NCBI GenBank assembly: GCA_021018815.1
Contig: JAITYX010000005.1
Location: 7,907,501-7,971,500 of the forward strand
DNA from: Talinum fruticosum
Lineage: Eukaryota; Streptophyta; Magnoliopsida; Caryophyllales; Talinaceae
Direction: 5' to 3'
Length of the DNA stretch: 64,000 nt
In this document: positions 34,637-44,523 of the stretch, one piece after another
Numbering within the stretch: the stretch's first letter is position 1
Layout of the letters: every line of letters begins with the position of its first letter
Program-made: the position numbers and the translations under genes
The notes under the pieces: generated by a model
Database searches by the model: none
What the model saw: only the letters and a program-made list of their open reading frames with translations
What the model was told of the DNA's origin: nothing

Positions 34637-35229
34637 AAAGTCAAAGAAAACTTAAATGAAATTTGTGAAAATAATCAAGAAATTAAAGAAAAGATTATTT
34701 CTTTATTTGAACTCAAAGATACTCCAGTTAATTCGGATAATTCATCTTCCGATTCGAAGACAATGGTCTTTACGAATTAGAAAGCAACTCAAGTGATTAT
34801 TCATCAGGTAATGAATCTTCAAGAATTTGTTATAAATGTATTAATATGATTAATACTACTAAAAATGAAAAAGAATTTTTATTAGATTTAATCGAACAAA
34901 ATCAAGACCCTGAATTAAGGAAAGATTATTTAGGAAAACTCAAAAGAATTTTAATAAAAGAAGATTTACTAAAAACTACTCCTCCTAGTTTCGAGTATTA
35001 ATAAAATATTTGAAAAATATGATACTCCAAATATTTTAAAAGTAGTTAACATTCAAGACTTAAATGGAAATCAATAATCTTAAAGAACAAATTAAAGAAA
35101 TTAATCAAAATTTATGTTCTCTTCATACTAAAGATGTAGAACTCGAACAAAATTAGCATTCATTGAAAACAAATCAAGTTCTTTAAATGTTGATGAAGAC
35201 ACTCCAAGTTTTTCTAATCAACAATTTAT

Positions 35230-35520
35230 TTCCACAATCAATCATATTAATTATCAAAAGTGGTATATTTATATCACTCTAAAGATTAATGATGATTATG
35301 AATTCAATACAATTGCTCTATTAGATAGTGGTGCATATCAAAATTGTATTAAAGAAGGAATGATTCCAACTAAATACTATGAAAAAACTAAAGAACATCT
35401 CCATAGTGCTAATGGAACAACACTACAAATTCAATACAAATTATCAAACGTTTATGTTTGTAATCAAGGTTATTATTTCAAGAACACCTTTTTCCTAGTC
35501 AGGGATATAGGTCAAGAATA
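35230..35520 (+). pseudogene. Aspartic-protease-like remnant
   Basis: IALLDSGAYQNCIKEGMIPT (DSGA catalytic site at about 35320) follows a tract reading YQKWYIYITLKINDDYEFN and is followed by LHSANGTTLQIQYKLSNVYV. This fits a pararetroviral protease. A stop follows at about 35519. Past it I expected RT and did not find it. Confidence 0.65.
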
Positions 35521-35699
35521 GTTTAGGTACTCCTTTTATTACTCAAATTTACCCATTCAAAGTTGATCAATTTGGTATTCATATCCGGATTCATGAAAAA
35601 TACATTTCTTTCAAATTTATATCTTCAATATTTTCAAGAGATTTATCTTTTAAAAAGCATCATTTCATTAATATGATTTTCAACAATGATTCTTTCCTT

Positions 35700-36860
35700 T
35701 CAGCCCTCAAAATGAGTCAAGAAGAAAAGAAAGAAAGAAATATTTAAACTCCCCACCACTATGCAATCAAGCCAGTCACTCCTTCTCAATTTTCAATTCC
35801 TATGACAAACTCATTTCAAATTCTACATGGTCAAGATTTTCCTCCATTAACGTATGCTCAAACTTCCTCAAAATTTCAAAATCCAACAATTTTAAGCTCT
35901 TCTTTTGATTCAAAATATTTTACCAAACCTACTAAAGAACATGTGGTCTATACTAAGTATAAAACACATCAAACACTTCGACAACTCAATGAATTTATCA
36001 AGAATATATTTACTCCGAATGTTATTTTATTAATGACAACCCCCTTAAAACCAGAACCTTCTATGAGTTTATTCTGGTAGACTCAAGATCTGCTGAAATT
36101 CAGCACGTTCCGGACCGTACTAATCCAAACCAAATAGCCTATTCAAAACTAAGAATGCTCAAAGTACTTACATGAAAGGATTTTCCCAATAGATATTCAA
36201 ATAAACCATTTTCCCAACCATTCAATTCACCAAGCTATAATTATATTGATTATGAAAATGCTTGGTATTACACATTTCTATACGGACCATTCAACCATTC
36301 TTGGTTTATCAATTTTGATACAAGAGCAGAATTCCAATTTCCCATATGTTTCTACGAATGGTGGTTAACCATGGGATGTACTCAAGACATATGGCCGAAA
36401 CAGTCAAAAAAATTACAATAGTTACTCAAACTCTTCAACCATCAGTCCGGATCTCAAGGAGATTTCATTCCATAAGAAATATGGATTTCCTTGGATCCTA
36501 TGCTGGTCCTTCTGTATTACTCAATATTATAAACTTCCAGCATCTTATTCATTAGTAAGAGAATTCAAGATCAAATGATGGGACAAGTTCGATGTTCAAG
36601 CTGCCTTAGGAATTAAGACAGCTCCACCGACTCAACAAGCACCCCTACTCCACGGAAGAAATAAAAGAGTTCAAAAGGAAAGGAAAAAATTCAAGATGAA
36701 GAAATTCAACTGCTCAAGCAGGAAATCAAGCTCCTCAAGAAACAATAACAACAATTACTCCTCAAAGCAAGTACTAATTTATCCGATTCATCAATTCAAT
36801 CAAATTATGATCCTTTTGATGGGCAGTGTGTCCAGGATCCATATGATATTTAACCTATAA
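35700..36860 (+). pseudogene. Unassigned coding remnants of the pararetrovirus-like insertion
   Basis: Open blocks include ILHGQDFPPLTYAQTSSKFQ (35802 frame), IDYENAWYYTFLYGPFNHSW, FINFDTRAEFQFPICFYEWW and a C-terminal stretch EEIQLLKQEIKLLKKQ that looks like a coiled coil. Aromatic spacing (NHSWF..FD..F) is conserved-looking, but I do not recognise a family. No YxDD-type RT motif is present. Confidence 0.5.
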
Positions 36861-37142
36861 TGGGTATTCAAAAAAAAAGTTATTATTATTTTCTAACGTT
36901 TTTTATGCAGGTTTTGCAAGTTTTTGCTTCGGTGACATTCCTCATTTCACCACTCAAAATCCCCGGGAAGGAAGTGGACATTACTATTCACTTACTATTC
37001 ATAGGGGACATGTATTCACAAAGATCAATTATTCATAATTGTGGCCAACTACCAAGAGATGCATTATTCAAGAAGAATAATCATCAAAAGCATGGTCACT
37101 GCTTTCCACTCAAGTTTGTCGGCATAATTATTCAAGCTACTT

Positions 37143-37200
37143 GTTCAAGATAAGGTGACTCATCATCCACTGTTCAAGATAAGATGACTCATCAACCATT
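37143..37200 (+). repeat. 29-bp tandem duplication upstream of the promoter (TGACTCATCA motif)
   Basis: Two units, GTTCAAGATAAG[GA]TGACTCATCA plus a few more bases, run 37143-37171 and 37172-37200. Each carries TGACTCA, a bZIP-type core. Position about 130 bp upstream of the TATA box suggests an enhancer (inference). Confidence 0.85.
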
Positions 37201-37331
37201 ATTCAAGCTTTTTGTCCAATCAACACTATTTCAATAATGCAGCATCATGGAAAGATATTTTCATGAATATTCCATTCCAATCAAGAATTCTCAACCGTCC
37301 AAGTGTTCACTTGTAATTCAATATTGTATTC

Positions 37332-37398
37332 TATAAATAGGCACCCTTTAGTTCAATAGAGGGCATCACTTGCCTATCACTTGCCTATCACTTGCCCT
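37332..37398 (+). promoter_or_regulatory. TATA box and leader start of the pararetrovirus-like insertion
   Basis: CTATAAATAGGCACCC is followed about 30 bases later by GAGGGCATCAC and by TCACTTGCCTA repeated three times at 11-bp spacing (37366-37396). A strong TATA box with a downstream leader leading to the primer-site region is the layout of a pararetroviral transcript promoter. Confidence 0.7.
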
Positions 37399-37613
37399 CT
37401 AGAAATCATCACTTGTAATCACTACTCACTATCATCCCTACTACTTCTCCTCAATCTCTCCCGAGAGCTTTTATCCAATCCTTTGTACAAGTTTCAATTT
37501 ATTAATCAAAGTAAGTTTTGATTTATCATCTTCTTCATTTCAATTAGTCTCTATTTAATTGTTTTCAATTGCCTGTTTTCATCTTTTGTTTTGTAAAATC
37601 AATTTGTTAAATT

Positions 37614-37675
37614 AATTTGTCACCCAACTTCCCCGCTATTCAACCACACCTAGTACCCGCGCTTCATCCCCGAGC
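37614..37675 (+). repeat. Right 62-bp terminal direct repeat of the pararetrovirus-like insertion
   Basis: It begins AATTTGTCACCCAACTTCCC, with two mismatches to the left copy, and lies in the leader downstream of the TATA box. Confidence 0.9.
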
Positions 37676-37676
37676 A

Positions 37677-37678
<2 letters not shown>

Positions 37679-37718
<40 letters not shown>
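37679..37718. repeat. (TA)n flanking the element 37719-42184
   Basis: About twenty TA units; the mirror array lies at 42185-42224. Confidence 0.95.
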
Positions 37719-37722
<4 letters not shown>

Positions 37723-39006
37723 TTGAAGTGAGCACATCTAATCTAAACCATTCAATTTTAATTGGAGGGTTAGAATTAAAAGGGGTTTTTTTATTTTAAA
37801 CAAATGGCTAGAAGGGGTCTCGACACCCCCATTTGCTTCGTTGCTGCTAACTCGAAGCTCACTCCCTCTCGTCTCCTCTTCTCTCGTCTCTCGTCGGGCA
37901 ATCCTCACGTCGGCGACCACTTGCTGGCTCTTCCCGCCGCTGGCGTCCGTCCCTCTCCCAGCCCTCTCTCGTTCTTCCGTTTGCCTCTCACGTCGGTCCC
38001 TCACCCTTGTTCATCTCGACGCCCCCTTGCTGCTGCTCAAACCAAACTCCGTCCATGGAATCAGCTGTCCCCGAAGTCGCCGGCTGCCCGAGACGCAGCT
38101 CGGTCCGAGCTCGGTCAACCTCCGTTCTCCCCCTTGTCCCCCTTCACCGTCGGAATCCTAAATGGTAGTTGCTTAGTTTTGGATGAATTGCTTAGTTTTG
38201 ATGTTAATTGTGAAGTAATTAAGCTCCGATGAAGTAAATTTGAATGCGAATGGTGTTTTTAGATGAATTGATACTCGTTTCCGTCGCCTCTAAACTTAGA
38301 ACTAGTTAGTCTTTGTGTTTCTTGATGAAGTAAAGTTGTGGTGAAGTAAATTCTCATTTTGATGTTAATTATGAACGAGAATGGTGTTAATTGTGAATGA
38401 GAATGTTAATTGTGACCGATAATTGGCCCAATTGTACTATTTGTTGATTGTCCAACAACATCTCATTTACAATATTTATCGTCTGCATGATTCTCTCAAT
38501 CAATACTATACAAATTTCCTTGGAAATCAATCCGATGATATGGTTTTTGCATTTTCCTTGTTGATGATATCTTGGTTTTAGCCATTTGGTTCCTTATTGT
38601 GTTTTGTGATGAATGGCATGGATTTTGTTATCAAGTTTTTCTTCTCCATTGATTTCGGTTTCGAGTTACCGATTGTTACTTTACCTATGCTTTTTGGGAT
38701 GTGGCCGCTGATGCCACTAACCTCCCCCCACCAAAAGCCCACACACGCAAAAAATTTAAAAAGATTAAGTGGTAGCTCTCACTTCGTTGGCCGATGATGC
38801 CCTTATATTATGTTTACGCACAAAAATACTTCCGTATTAATTTGTTGTCGTTTCAAATTAAAAAAATTTGCTATTACTTTCATAACTTCGTTGAGAGATC
38901 CGATTTACATGTGTTTGAAACCGTGGACGCTATTAGCTCTCTCGTAGGTGTTAGTGTCTATAAAATTGTGGCTAATGTGATGTCGGTGTCTCGTGAAATC
39001 TCGGAC

Positions 39007-39069
39007 GCCTATTAGCTCAATCGGTAGAGCATTTGTGTCAAAAATGTGGATTTCTAAATTCGGAATCAC
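39007..39069 (+). other. tRNA-like sequence, copy 2
   Basis: GCCTATTAGCTCAATCGGTA then GAGCA gives a good D-arm (GCTC/GAGC). CATTT-GTGTCAA-AAATG forms a 5-bp anticodon-like stem with a 7-nt loop. The T-arm is degenerate (AAATTCGGAATCA). Not a functional tRNA in my view. Confidence 0.55.
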
Positions 39070-39142
39070 ATGTTCTTTCTAGCTTTGATGCATGTTTGAC
39101 TTTGTATGCTCGTTGTTTCTAAGTTTGAAGTTTGGAATTGTA

Positions 39143-39210
39143 GCCTATGTGGAATTTAAATCCACATTTTTGTGTAGTAACACAAATGTTCGACTGATTG
39201 AGCTAATAGG
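39143..39210 (-). other. tRNA-like sequence, copy 3 (inverted relative to copy 2)
   Basis: Read on the minus strand it begins CCTATTAGCTCAATC and ends CCACATAGGC, so the acceptor-like ends pair (CCTAT/ATAGG). It shares AAAAATGTGGATTT with copy 2. Confidence 0.55.
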
Positions 39211-39216
39211 TTGTAC

Positions 39217-40501
39217 TAGACTTGTCAATTCGGACGGGTTGGTTAAATACGAGTCGGGTGTATTCGGTTTCGGGTAAAATACGGGTCGGGTGTATTTCGA
39301 GTTCGAGTAAAATATGGGTCGGGTGTATTTCGGATTCGGGTAAAATACAAGTCGGGTTTATTTCGAGTTCGGGTAAAATACGGACGGTCATATATCGGGT
39401 TATACTAGTTTCGGGTCGACCCAACGGGTTGAGACCGCTTTTTTATCAATTATTTTTCTTTTTTTAACTATGAAATTGAGCATAGTTTTGCTTAAAATTG
39501 CTAAAAATTTTACAAAAAAGTATAGTATTTGTATTTTCTATAAATAACATTAAAAAATATTCAAAACTATCATTATCATATCTCGTGTGAGGACCTCATA
39601 GAGTCGAGCGGTTTGCCCGTTTGACCATTTAAATAAGGCCAATGAAAGATTGAGTCAATAACGGGTTGAATAATAATGACTTATTTTGTTAAAGATTCAT
39701 GTAAGGTTCCGATGTTTATTTCACTTGTTCTAATATACTAAGGATGTTTATATGCATATTTACATCATTTTTAACACACATCAAGAATGATCTAGGTAGG
39801 CGTAACCGACCTATTTTATTCGTTAGCAAAAATTTGACTTTGTTTTAACTCGGCCCATTGCCCACCCGAGGAGTTGTGGTCTAGGTTAAGCTAAAACAGT
39901 TTCAAATAAATAAGAATTAGAGATTTATAATAAATTAAAATTATTATTTTTAATTATAACATTAAAAATTTTACATCATTATAGTAATATTATTTCTACA
40001 AAATAAAAGTATATTATTTAAGTTGTGACTAGGTATATTCGGTTCACCAAAAATACAAAAGTATAACTTGTGCACTTTTAGTATTGTTAATATGTCACGC
40101 CATTTGAATCCATATATATTTTTTATTGAATTAACTAAACATAATTTTTGTATATAATTATTTTGAGGAAGAAATTGAAAGTGAAACAAGTATTAGTTTT
40201 TGTTCGTAAATGGTTGCGATAAATATGTAATATGTCTACAAATGATATGATATGATATGATAAATAACCATTATTAAAACGGTGATAAAGTAAAGGAAAA
40301 ATCATATAATATACATAAAACATTTAATCAATAAGGAACAAGGCTAAAATCGTTACTTTTGTTGTCTTGACCCATTGGGTCGAACGGGTTCGGATCGGGT
40401 TTGACCCGCTAATTTACGGGTTTTAAGGTTCGGGTCGAAAAATCGTGTCTAAAACCCAAAAAATCAGGCGGGTTCAGATTGGGTCAGTTTTGCCAGGTTT
40501 A
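39217..40501. mobile_element. hAT-like non-autonomous element, 8-bp TSD GGTTGTAC
   Basis: The left end TAGACTTGTCAATTCGGACG is inverse-related to the right end GTCAGTTTTGCCAGGTTTA. GGTTGTAC is duplicated exactly at 39209-39216 and 40502-40509. An 8-bp TSD and TAGACYTG-type termini fit hAT. Subterminal GGGTCGGGT motifs are present at both ends; the middle is AT-rich and non-coding. Confidence 0.82.
39255..39387 (+). repeat. 33-bp tandem repeat, four units, in the hAT-like element
   Basis: Units start GGGTGTATT or GGGTTTATT at 39255, 39288, 39321 and 39354 and contain TTCGGGTAAAATACGGGTC variants. It looks like an amplified subterminal block. Confidence 0.92.
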
Positions 40502-40871
40502 GGTTGTACAATAACATTGACGCAAAATCAACCAAAATGTCTGCTTTATTAGACACCAACCTAGCAATGCCATGTGGATTGTGCTTCTTCATTGACTTTT
40601 TATATAATCTTAAACTTGTCTTCTACTTCATGCGAACAATGCAGTATAGGCAATTAGACACATTTTCCTTTCTGCAAATCGGCCAATGTCCATGTTCAGA
40701 TGGGAGGTTTTGATGGTTAGTGAGTTTTTTCTTACAATTTTATTGCCTGCTGCTAATGTCGCGGACCACTTCTTGGATTCAACGTTACCATGATTTACAT
40801 TGGGATGACATCCTGGTTTTCATTTGTACCCTTGGCTCTTCAAGTTTCTTTATAGTTTAATGTACTATAGG

Positions 40872-41107
40872 CAGTCATCCAAAATGAAACACCAACTATT
40901 GACACTAGCAAGATGAGTGTAAAAAAGCTAATGGAGGAAGAGATGTTTGGTGATAATGATCAGAAAAAGTGTGCGAGTATTGTGAATAGAGATATAAAAA
41001 AAATTGCGACAGGTGATGAAGGACATGCAAAGAAGAATCATGGACGGATGAGAAGCAAGATTGATCTAGACGCCGATGATTTTTTTGTAGCTGAAGTTGG
41101 TTGCTGA
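40872..41107 (+). pseudogene. Possible captured host exon (MSVKKLMEEEMF frame)
   Basis: An AG acceptor-like site (CTATAG, ending at 40871) opens a frame TPTIDTSKMSVKKLMEEEMF continuing for about 60 residues, rich in Lys, Asp and Glu, to a stop at 41105. It reads like an exon of a host protein with a short acidic-basic helix and unlike transposase. I think of the plant DUF4378/TRM-type proteins, but cannot establish this. It sits near the right terminus of the TA-flanked element. Confidence 0.4.
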
Positions 41108-41433
41108 CAAGCCTAGCCATTGGAAGGATAAATAAACCCTCTAGTGGTGTTGAAAAGAGAAAGAGAGAGAAACCCTAAATTAGAGAGGGCAACGAGAGGG
41201 ACGGACGCCGACGGTGGGAAGAGGCTGCAGGTGGACGCCCTAACCCGATCTCCTTGGGAAGCACTCGGAGTTCAAGCTAATTTAACCGACGGTGGGAAGC
41301 GGCCAACGGACGGCAGAGAGAGAAAAAGGGATGGGAGGAGAGCGAAGTTAGCGGGAATAGAAATGAGGGGACGAGAGGAGAAATTATAATTGAATGGTTT
41401 AGATTAAAAATTCTCATCTAATAAGTGAGCCCA

Positions 41434-42150
41434 TGTAATAGGGTAGCTTTTCCCTTTGCCCCCGTTCCTGTCTCCGCCCCCACTGTCGAGGAGTATTTTT
41501 CCCCTGTCCCCAACCCCGTCAAGCCCTCGATCCCCAAAACTAAATTTCAAAGCCCGAAAAAATTCAAAGTTCAAATATGAGGCAGTAGCATGCAGTAGGC
41601 GAGCAAAGAGGCCATGGAGGATAGTGTGGTGGTAGGCGATCGCCGGCGGTGGAGGCAAGGAGGAGAGACCGAGTGCGAGAGCAGAGGGAAAGGAGAAGAG
41701 AGCGGAGGGAGAGAAGGATAAACCGTCGACCGAGTGTGCCAAAGGACCGAGAGGAGGAAAGAGATTGAGAAGAAGAGATAGATTGAAGAGAGGAGAGAAA
41801 TCGAAAAAGGAGAGACAAAAGTTTCGGATTGAAGAGAGCGAGAGAAAAGATAAATTGAAGAGAACAAAGAGGTTGAAGAGAAGAGAGAGAGAAAGAGATA
41901 GGGCGGCTGTGAGGAGAGAAAGTAAGTGGGTAGGGAATTTTTTATAGGGGTTAGGTGCTGACAATAACCAAAATGCCCTTAAAATATACTTGAAAATTTC
42001 TTTAAAAAATGGAGAATAGGGCCAAAATTTTTCCCTGGCCCCGACCCCTTCCCTGTCCTCGCTTAGGGCCATATTTTCCCCCGTTCCCCATTCGGTTCGG
42101 GAGATGATTTTCCCCGATTCGGGCGGGTCCCTGCCACATTGTCAATCCTA
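41434..42150. mobile_element. Possible hAT-like element near the right end of the TA-flanked element
   Basis: The right terminus on the minus strand reads TAGGATTGACAATGTGGCAG then GGACCCGCCC, a hAT-MITE-like TIR. The left terminus TAGGGTAGCTTTTCCC is poorly matched. C-rich subterminal blocks (CCCCGTTCCC, GTCCCCAACC) occur on both sides. No exact 8-bp TSD. The long minus-strand frames here (41404-42072) are low-complexity Leu/Ser. Confidence 0.4.
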
Positions 42151-42180
42151 ACACCTAAAGGGGAAGACTCACTTGAACTT

Positions 42181-42184
<4 letters not shown>

Positions 42185-42224
<40 letters not shown>
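42185..42224. repeat. (TA)n right of the TA-flanked element
   Basis: About twenty TA units, matching the array at 37679-37718. Confidence 0.95.
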
Positions 42225-42226
<2 letters not shown>

Positions 42227-42860
42227 ATCACGGTTATATTAAATTAATCATATATATTGATCATAATTTTAAATCAAATGCAAATAAAAAAAGGGTAGTT
42301 AACTAATTAAACTTTTAACTAATAATATTATTTGTGTGAGAAAGACATATATATACATATAAATTCATCAATATTATTGTAAAATTTATTAAAATAAAAT
42401 AAATTTATCGAGTGTGTTAGAGAATTCATCAAGTTTGAAAAAATTTATTCTTTATTATAAAAATCATTCATAACATGATAAATTTGATACAAAACTACAC
42501 ACATAACACTCATCTCGACCACCAAGCTTGCAATTGAGTGACAATGGTATAATTTTCACTTCTCAAGATATTAAATGTTGTAATTCACGTCCACCTAAAC
42601 ACCTACTTTGGCTTCGCCTTGTTGTATCATGCGATAAGTATTTTACTTTAACAGCCCTTGGGCTATGTTACGAGAACTAGCCCGACCCGGTTCAACCAGT
42701 TTAATCGGAAACCCGACATGGATTTGGTCCGAATGCGCTATTTAACCCGTTGAAACATTGAATCAGATTGGCTCAATCAAAACCGCTCGACCCGGCTACG
42801 GTTTGACCCGAGCTGAGTTACGGGTGGACCGGATTCATCCTTAATATAAACCTTTTTTTA
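42225..42860. other. AT-rich sequence, no gene seen
   Basis: 42360-42410 resembles 24340-24390 (TTCATCAATATTATTGTAAA type). 42670-42840 has GACCCGG/AACCCG motifs like those subterminal in hAT-like elements. No coding pattern. Confidence 0.45.
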
Positions 42861-43129
42861 ATAAAACAAAAACTCAACTTTTTCTTGATTTGGTCCATGG
42901 ATGGATCCTTTTCCACCATTGAAGTCTCGGTTGTGTATGATTGTAGAAGAAATGGAGATTGAAAAGAGGATGAAGAAGTGCAAGACATTTTGTTTCCGGA
43001 GAAAATTAAGTTGATGATGTGGATTGATGATTTGGAGAGAGGAAGGATTTACCGCTCCATTTCCGAGGACGTGGCACGATCGATCCGATTTCACGTTGCG
43101 ACCGCTTGAACCTGCAAAAGGTGAAGCCC

Positions 43130-43410
43130 CGGGTGGTGGATCCCGGGAACGCCCTCCGACGCTCAAGTTAGTAGTGAACTAAGTTGAATGGATCGAGGAG
43201 ATCTTCCTCGATGTGCGTGAGGGGATTCCTTGGGAGTCGAGAAGTTTTCCAAGGATGAAAGTTCTCGGGATGAATATGGATGAACGTTGATGAATGTTGA
43301 TGAATGTTGAGAGCTTAGGAAGCTTAGAGGTAGGATTATGAGAGAGATGAGACTTTTGGAATGTGAACATAACATGTCCCTTGGGATTGGGAAATGGTGT
43401 GTATTTATAG
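43130..43410 (-). promoter_or_regulatory. LTR-like promoter/R-U5 segment of the Tat-type element
   Basis: On the minus strand: TATA-like CTATAAATACACACC, then a pyrimidine-rich leader with CATTCATCAACATTCATCAA, then GAGCGTCGGAGGGCG and CCCGGGGCTTCACC. Exact LTR limits could not be set. Confidence 0.5.
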
Positions 43411-43687
43411 GAGATTTTAAAGGGGTAAAACGGTACTTTACCATGGTTTAGGGAAACTCTTGCCCTAGTGGGCTTTGGGCTTTTACCTGCCCGTTAAGGG
43501 TTGGCTTAGGCCGAGATCTCCATTACGCGACCGATTAGGCACAGTTGGCTGGTGACGTGGTAGGTGAGCTGGTATGATACGAGAAATACCTGAATCATTT
43601 AGCCTCTTACGTTACGCTCGCATGCCTTCCGAGGTAGGTAGGTGGAATGTGGATCCCACTCCACCATGCCTTAATGACCCCAAATTC

Positions 43688-43697
43688 TTATAAATAG
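43688..43697 (+). promoter_or_regulatory. TATA box of the antisense ORF
   Basis: TTATAAATAGGGGG lies 65 bases before the ATG at 43753, with a TCTTTACTCTTCTCCTTTCT leader between. It is on the strand opposite to gag-pol. Confidence 0.6.
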
Positions 43698-43752
43698 GGG
43701 GTGAAGGAGGATAGTAAATTTCCACATCTTTACTCTTCTCCTTTCTCTCGCC

Positions 43753-44304
43753 TTGGCGAAAATGATCGTTGGAGCGCTTCCGATCGGATACGAGAAGTTG
43801 TGCCCTCGCTTCAACCGAGATGAGGTCGAGAAAACAGCGATGGAGTGTCGCCGACCATCCTTTGTCGCGAAAACGTTCTACCAGCTTCTCATCGATGATG
43901 CTTGGAAGCCGAGGTTGATAAATGACGGTGAGGAGTATGATAAATTGTTTCAAGCCACGATCCGCCCCGAGTGGGATATTCTTGAGGCTCAGGTGGAGCG
44001 CAACCATGATCTCTTCGTCAAACTTCGAGCAACAAACCCGAGCTTTTCAGCAAGCGATGCGGCGGGAGGAGGGGCTGCTCGAGTGTTGGCTCGTCTTCTA
44101 ATCTTCCTGTGGAGAGTGGCGAGTCGGTGGATGGCCCTTCTACCCACTCCTTTGATGACCGAAGGGACTTGCCCAAGGCAAAGGGGAGCAGCCTCCATGT
44201 GGAGAAGAAGAGGAACCTTCCGGCGGAGAAGAAAAGGAACCTTCCGAAGGAGAAGTGAGATGGTAGCCGGGGCTCTCATTCCGTCTAAGTTGTGTAAGCT
44301 GTAG
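43753..44304 (+). CDS. Antisense ORF of the Tat-type element (183-aa frame, function unknown)
   Basis: The frame begins MAKMIVGALPIGYEKLCPRF and includes FYQLLIDDAWKPRLINDGEE and FQATIRPEWDILEAQVERNH. It looks like a folded, charged protein up to about residue 95. Past 44090 a second frame looks better: Ser-rich, then EKKRNLPAEKKRNLPKEK, ending at 44254. A frameshift or an intron therefore probably lies near 44040-44090. More coding-like remnants continue on the plus strand at 46210-46956 (VFDELVLTPRRAQIYQLLSM). I know no function. It could belong to the antisense ORFs of Tat-lineage retrotransposons. Confidence 0.5.
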   Translation: MAKMIVGALPIGYEKLCPRFNRDEVEKTAMECRRPSFVAKTFYQLLIDDAWKPRLINDGEEYDKLFQATIRPEWDILEAQVERNHDLFVKLRATNPSFSASDAAGGGAARVLARLLIFLWRVASRWMALLPTPLMTEGTCPRQRGAASMWRRRGTFRRRRKGTFRRRSEMVAGALIPSKLCKL

Positions 44305-44396
44305 CATAGTAGTATAACCGTAACGTCGTAGCGTAATATCTTGAGTTTTTGACGCTTTGCTTCTCTTGTAATGGCGCGTTGCGCATTCTTGTCTCA

Positions 44397-44419
44397 ATGA
44401 ATGAATGAATGAATGAAGT
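44397..44419 (+). repeat. (TGAA)n microsatellite
   Basis: About five ATGA/TGAA units. Confidence 0.85.
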
Positions 44420-44523
44420 TGGCTTTGCCAACCTTACTTTTCTTCGTTTTCCTATCTTGTCATCGACGCTCTATTGTGATGAATGATTTTTACTTAGCCC
44501 TTGGGGGTTAAAAAGGAGTCTCG

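Larger units (their letters stand above)
31606..37675 (+). mobile_element. Endogenous pararetrovirus-like insertion (Caulimoviridae-type), RT not seen
   Basis: It is bounded by a 62-bp direct repeat (31606-31667 and 37614-37675; two mismatches). A primer-site-like TGGTATCGGAGG (31691-31702) follows the left copy. Then come, on the plus strand, movement-protein-like, coat-protein-like, CCHC and protease-like segments, then unassigned coding remnants, a promoter with TATAAATA (37332) and a leader running into the right repeat. Movement protein plus coat and CCHC in one polyprotein order suggests a petuvirus-like member (inference). No reverse transcriptase or RNase H motif was found between the protease and the promoter. 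Many stops and frameshifts are present. Confidence 0.75.
37719..42184. mobile_element. TA-repeat-flanked DNA transposon with long imperfect TIRs and captured-gene-like exon
   Basis: It is flanked on both sides by (TA)n. Left end: GGGTTTGAAGTGAGCACATC then ATCTAAACCATTCAATTTTA. Right side: the inverse TATAATTGAATGGTTTAGAT at 41384-41403, and CTCACTTGAACTTT next to the right (TA)n. Subterminal GC-rich blocks are also inverse: GAGAGGGACGGACGCC..CGG.GGGAAGAG occurs at 41193-41225 plus, and as its complement at about 37926-37968. Inside are a possible host exon (40872-41107), two tRNA-like copies, and nested hAT-like elements. The class is uncertain: MULE-like from the long TIRs, with TA targeting. 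Confidence 0.6.

Noticed and set aside
31606..37675. Intact or replication-competent pararetrovirus
   Set aside because: Numerous stops and frameshifts in every domain, and no reverse transcriptase visible.
41404..42072. 222-aa minus-strand Leu/Ser-rich frame
   Set aside because: Low-complexity pyrimidine-rich DNA within a probable hAT-like element; adjacent frames are open too.
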